From the NCBI GenBank assembly GCA_937907415.1, contig CALCHY010000018.1:1-7178 (forward strand): a stretch of 7,178 nucleotides of DNA, written 5' to 3'. The stretch comes from an uncultured Trueperaceae bacterium. GTDB lineage: Bacteria; Deinococcota; Deinococci; Deinococcales; Trueperaceae. The position numbers and the translations under genes were made by a program. Under the pieces are notes generated by a model. That model was given only the letters and a program-made list of their open reading frames with translations, did no database searches and was not told where the DNA came from. Positions 5,885 to 7,178 of this stretch are shown piece by piece. Position 1 is the stretch's first letter. Each line of letters begins with the position of its first letter.

Positions 5885-7101
5885 GAGACCAGGGCGGATC
5901 CAGCCAGTCGGATGACCAGTTGGGGGCCGACGAGGCAGCCGCGTTCTTGGGGGTGAGCAAGGCCACGCTGTACTCCTACGTGAGTCGCGGGATGCTCACG
6001 TCAAGGCGACTGACATCGGGGAGCCTGAAGCGCGTCTATCACCGCGCGGAACTGTCAGCGCTGAAGCACCGGGCCGGTTTCAGGAAGAACCCCGAACAGG
6101 CGGCTACGGAGGTCATCGAGTTCGGGATCCCAATCCTTACGACCGCCATCTCACAGATAACCGAGTCGGAGCACTCATACCGGGGCATCAGTTCACGGGA
6201 CTTGGCTCGGGAGGCACGGTTCGAGCAGGTCGCCGAGTTCCTGTGGACGGGTGTGCGTGAAGAAGGCCGGTTGCCGCCTGCCAACCACGCCTGGGGGCTG
6301 CAGATCGATGTGGCGCTAGCTGACTCCAGCCCCACTGACCACTCACCGATCGAGCGCATGCAAGCGTTACTTCCCGAACTGCAGCACCGGAGCCTGCATG
6401 GGTTCGGTACGAGGCCGGCCGCGCTGGTACCCAGTGCCATCGAGGTGATGCGCTACCTGGTGTACCTGAGCTGTGGGAGGCAGGTGGCGGGCAGTGTCGC
6501 AGCTTCCCTGGCGGTGTCTTGGGGTGCCGATCCGCAACGCCTCGACACCTTACTGACCGTGGTCGCCGACCACGAACTGAATATCGCCACGTTCACGGCA
6601 CGCTGCGCCGCCAGCGCGGGGGCCTCGCTTCACCAAGCGGTGCTGGCCGGCCTCGCGTCGTTACAGGGGTACAGGCACCTGTATGGGCAGGTGTCTGAGG
6701 CCAAGTTGTTCTTTCAGGAAGTCTTGGACTCCGGCTCTCCGGAGGACGTCATCCGCTCGTACCTACGGCGTCGGGGCACCATACCTGGCGTGCACAACCC
6801 GTACCGCAGGCTTTACGTCGGGCACGACCCGCGTGTCGTGACGCTGGTGGAGAACCTCGCGGGCACCGAGCGGTTCGAGGTCTTGACGGAGACACTCCGC
6901 CTCATCGAAGTGGCTACGCAAGAGCCACCGCGCATCGACTTCCTGCTTGCCGTGTCCGAGCCGCTCCTTGGGTTGCCGCACGACGCCATCCACTCGGTAA
7001 TCGGCATAGGCAGGAGCGCGGGCATCATCGCGCACGTGCTGGAACAGTACGGTTCTGACCACGTGATACGGCCGCGCGCTCGCTACGTCGGCGTGGTCTA
7101 G
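5881..7101 (+). CDS. Helix-turn-helix/citrate-synthase-like fusion, putative metabolite-sensing regulator
   Basis: The 406-residue protein begins with an excisionase/MerR-type DNA-binding helix-turn-helix (about 15-60: ADEAAAFLGVSKATLYSYVS, then a wing-like basic strand). From about residue 75 it has a citrate-synthase-like domain. Recognisable family elements are YRGISSRDLA (100-109), FEQVAEFLWTG (114-124), DHELNIATFTAR (230-241), RIDF (351-354) with the catalytic Asp at 353, and RPRARYVG (397-404). The active site looks compromised: the canonical GPAHGGAN loop is GYRHLYGQ (263-270), keeping His266 but losing the glycines. The GFGHRVY segment is GVHNPYRRLY (303-312), with a three-residue insertion that puts Arg309 at the expected His position when DPR (316-318) is aligned. 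I infer a transcription factor that binds a carboxylate or acyl-CoA ligand rather than a working synthase. A TAG at 5857 blocks earlier starts in frame. It lies 109 bases after the permeases and may control them. Confidence 0.85.
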   Translation: MRDQGGSSQSDDQLGADEAAAFLGVSKATLYSYVSRGMLTSRRLTSGSLKRVYHRAELSALKHRAGFRKNPEQAATEVIEFGIPILTTAISQITESEHSYRGISSRDLAREARFEQVAEFLWTGVREEGRLPPANHAWGLQIDVALADSSPTDHSPIERMQALLPELQHRSLHGFGTRPAALVPSAIEVMRYLVYLSCGRQVAGSVAASLAVSWGADPQRLDTLLTVVADHELNIATFTARCAASAGASLHQAVLAGLASLQGYRHLYGQVSEAKLFFQEVLDSGSPEDVIRSYLRRRGTIPGVHNPYRRLYVGHDPRVVTLVENLAGTERFEVLTETLRLIEVATQEPPRIDFLLAVSEPLLGLPHDAIHSVIGIGRSAGIIAHVLEQYGSDHVIRPRARYVGVV

Positions 7102-7116
7102 CTGCTGCAGCAGCTA
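7099..7116. repeat. 18-bp perfect palindrome between convergent genes
   Basis: TAGCTGCTGCAGCAGCTA is a perfect palindrome that begins at the stop codon of the regulator gene and ends one base before the stop codon of the minus-strand gene. As RNA it can fold from either strand into a seven-pair stem with a TGCA loop, so it may work as a compact bidirectional terminator. No T-run follows on either side. A protein-binding site is the other reading. Confidence 0.5.
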
Positions 7117-7117
7117 A

Positions 7118-7177
7118 TCAATCCACCTCGCGCAGGTCGCTCATGAGCTGCCAACCGACGTCTGCTGGGGTGGCGTT
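7118..7177 (-). CDS. 3' end of an unidentified convergent gene (partial)
   Basis: On the minus strand the frame entering from the right edge is open to a TGA (TCA at 7118-7120 on the plus strand). It encodes a 19-residue tail with the sequence NATPADVGWQLMSDLREVD. Fifteen of 19 codons end in G or C and the composition looks like a normal soluble protein tail. It converges on the regulator gene, with only the 18-bp palindrome between the two stops. I do not recognise the family. Confidence 0.5.
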   Translation of the reverse strand, partial: NATPADVGWQLMSDLREVD

Positions 7178-7178
7178 G

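Noticed and set aside
5881..7101. Active citrate synthase (gltA or prpC)
   Set aside because: The added helix-turn-helix, the loss of the glycine-rich GPAHGGAN loop and the displaced catalytic histidine argue against a normal enzyme, so no enzyme symbol is given.
1..7178. Mobile elements, CRISPR arrays, tRNA or rRNA genes
   Set aside because: No transposase-like protein, spaced repeat array, terminal inverted repeats or RNA gene motifs were seen. The only repeats are the short palindromes described.

Overview
The window is a compact, GC-rich, almost entirely plus-strand stretch of bacterial chromosome. It reads as a small-peptide or peptide-like uptake and processing module with a linked regulator. 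Lineage can only be inferred. The strong GC bias at third codon positions, a solute-binding protein with a classical signal peptide and no lipobox, and start codons placed 6-7 bases after a -10-like hexamer with no ribosome binding site would all fit a diderm with frequent leaderless transcription, such as Deinococcota (Trueperaceae-like). No marker gene here proves this.

Layout. Positions 1-61 hold the 3' end of an unidentified plus-strand gene, followed by a 12-bp hairpin (71-108). Positions 180-225 hold a striking control region: two adjacent perfect palindromes sharing the core GATTGACAATC, each containing a consensus TTGACA. Downstream is a five-gene run. It consists of an M29-aminopeptidase-like metalloprotein with a changed active site (232-1203), a second M29-like aminopeptidase with the full catalytic set (1200-2261, 4-base overlap), a periplasmic peptide/nickel-type substrate-binding protein (2320-3828), and two ABC permeases of DppB and DppC type (3913-4851 and 4848-5771, 4-base overlap). 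A strong hairpin (3858-3884) separates the binding-protein gene from the permeases. The transporter ATPases (DppD/DppF type) are absent from the window.

After 109 bases comes a fusion protein (5881-7101): an excisionase/MerR-type helix-turn-helix on a citrate-synthase-like domain whose glycine-rich active-site loop and catalytic-histidine region are altered. It is most likely a ligand-sensing transcription factor that reuses an enzyme fold. A possible 10-codon leader ORF with a strong Shine-Dalgarno sequence overlaps its start. The gene ends in an 18-bp perfect palindrome that fills the gap to a convergent minus-strand gene, of which only the last 19 codons are present (7118-7177).

Working model (inference): the binding protein and permeases import an oligopeptide, amide or related small molecule using shared ATPases encoded elsewhere. 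The two cytoplasmic M29-type proteins hydrolyse or otherwise process it. The helix-turn-helix/citrate-synthase-like protein senses a downstream carboxylate or acyl-CoA metabolite and may act at the tandem palindromes upstream of the operon.
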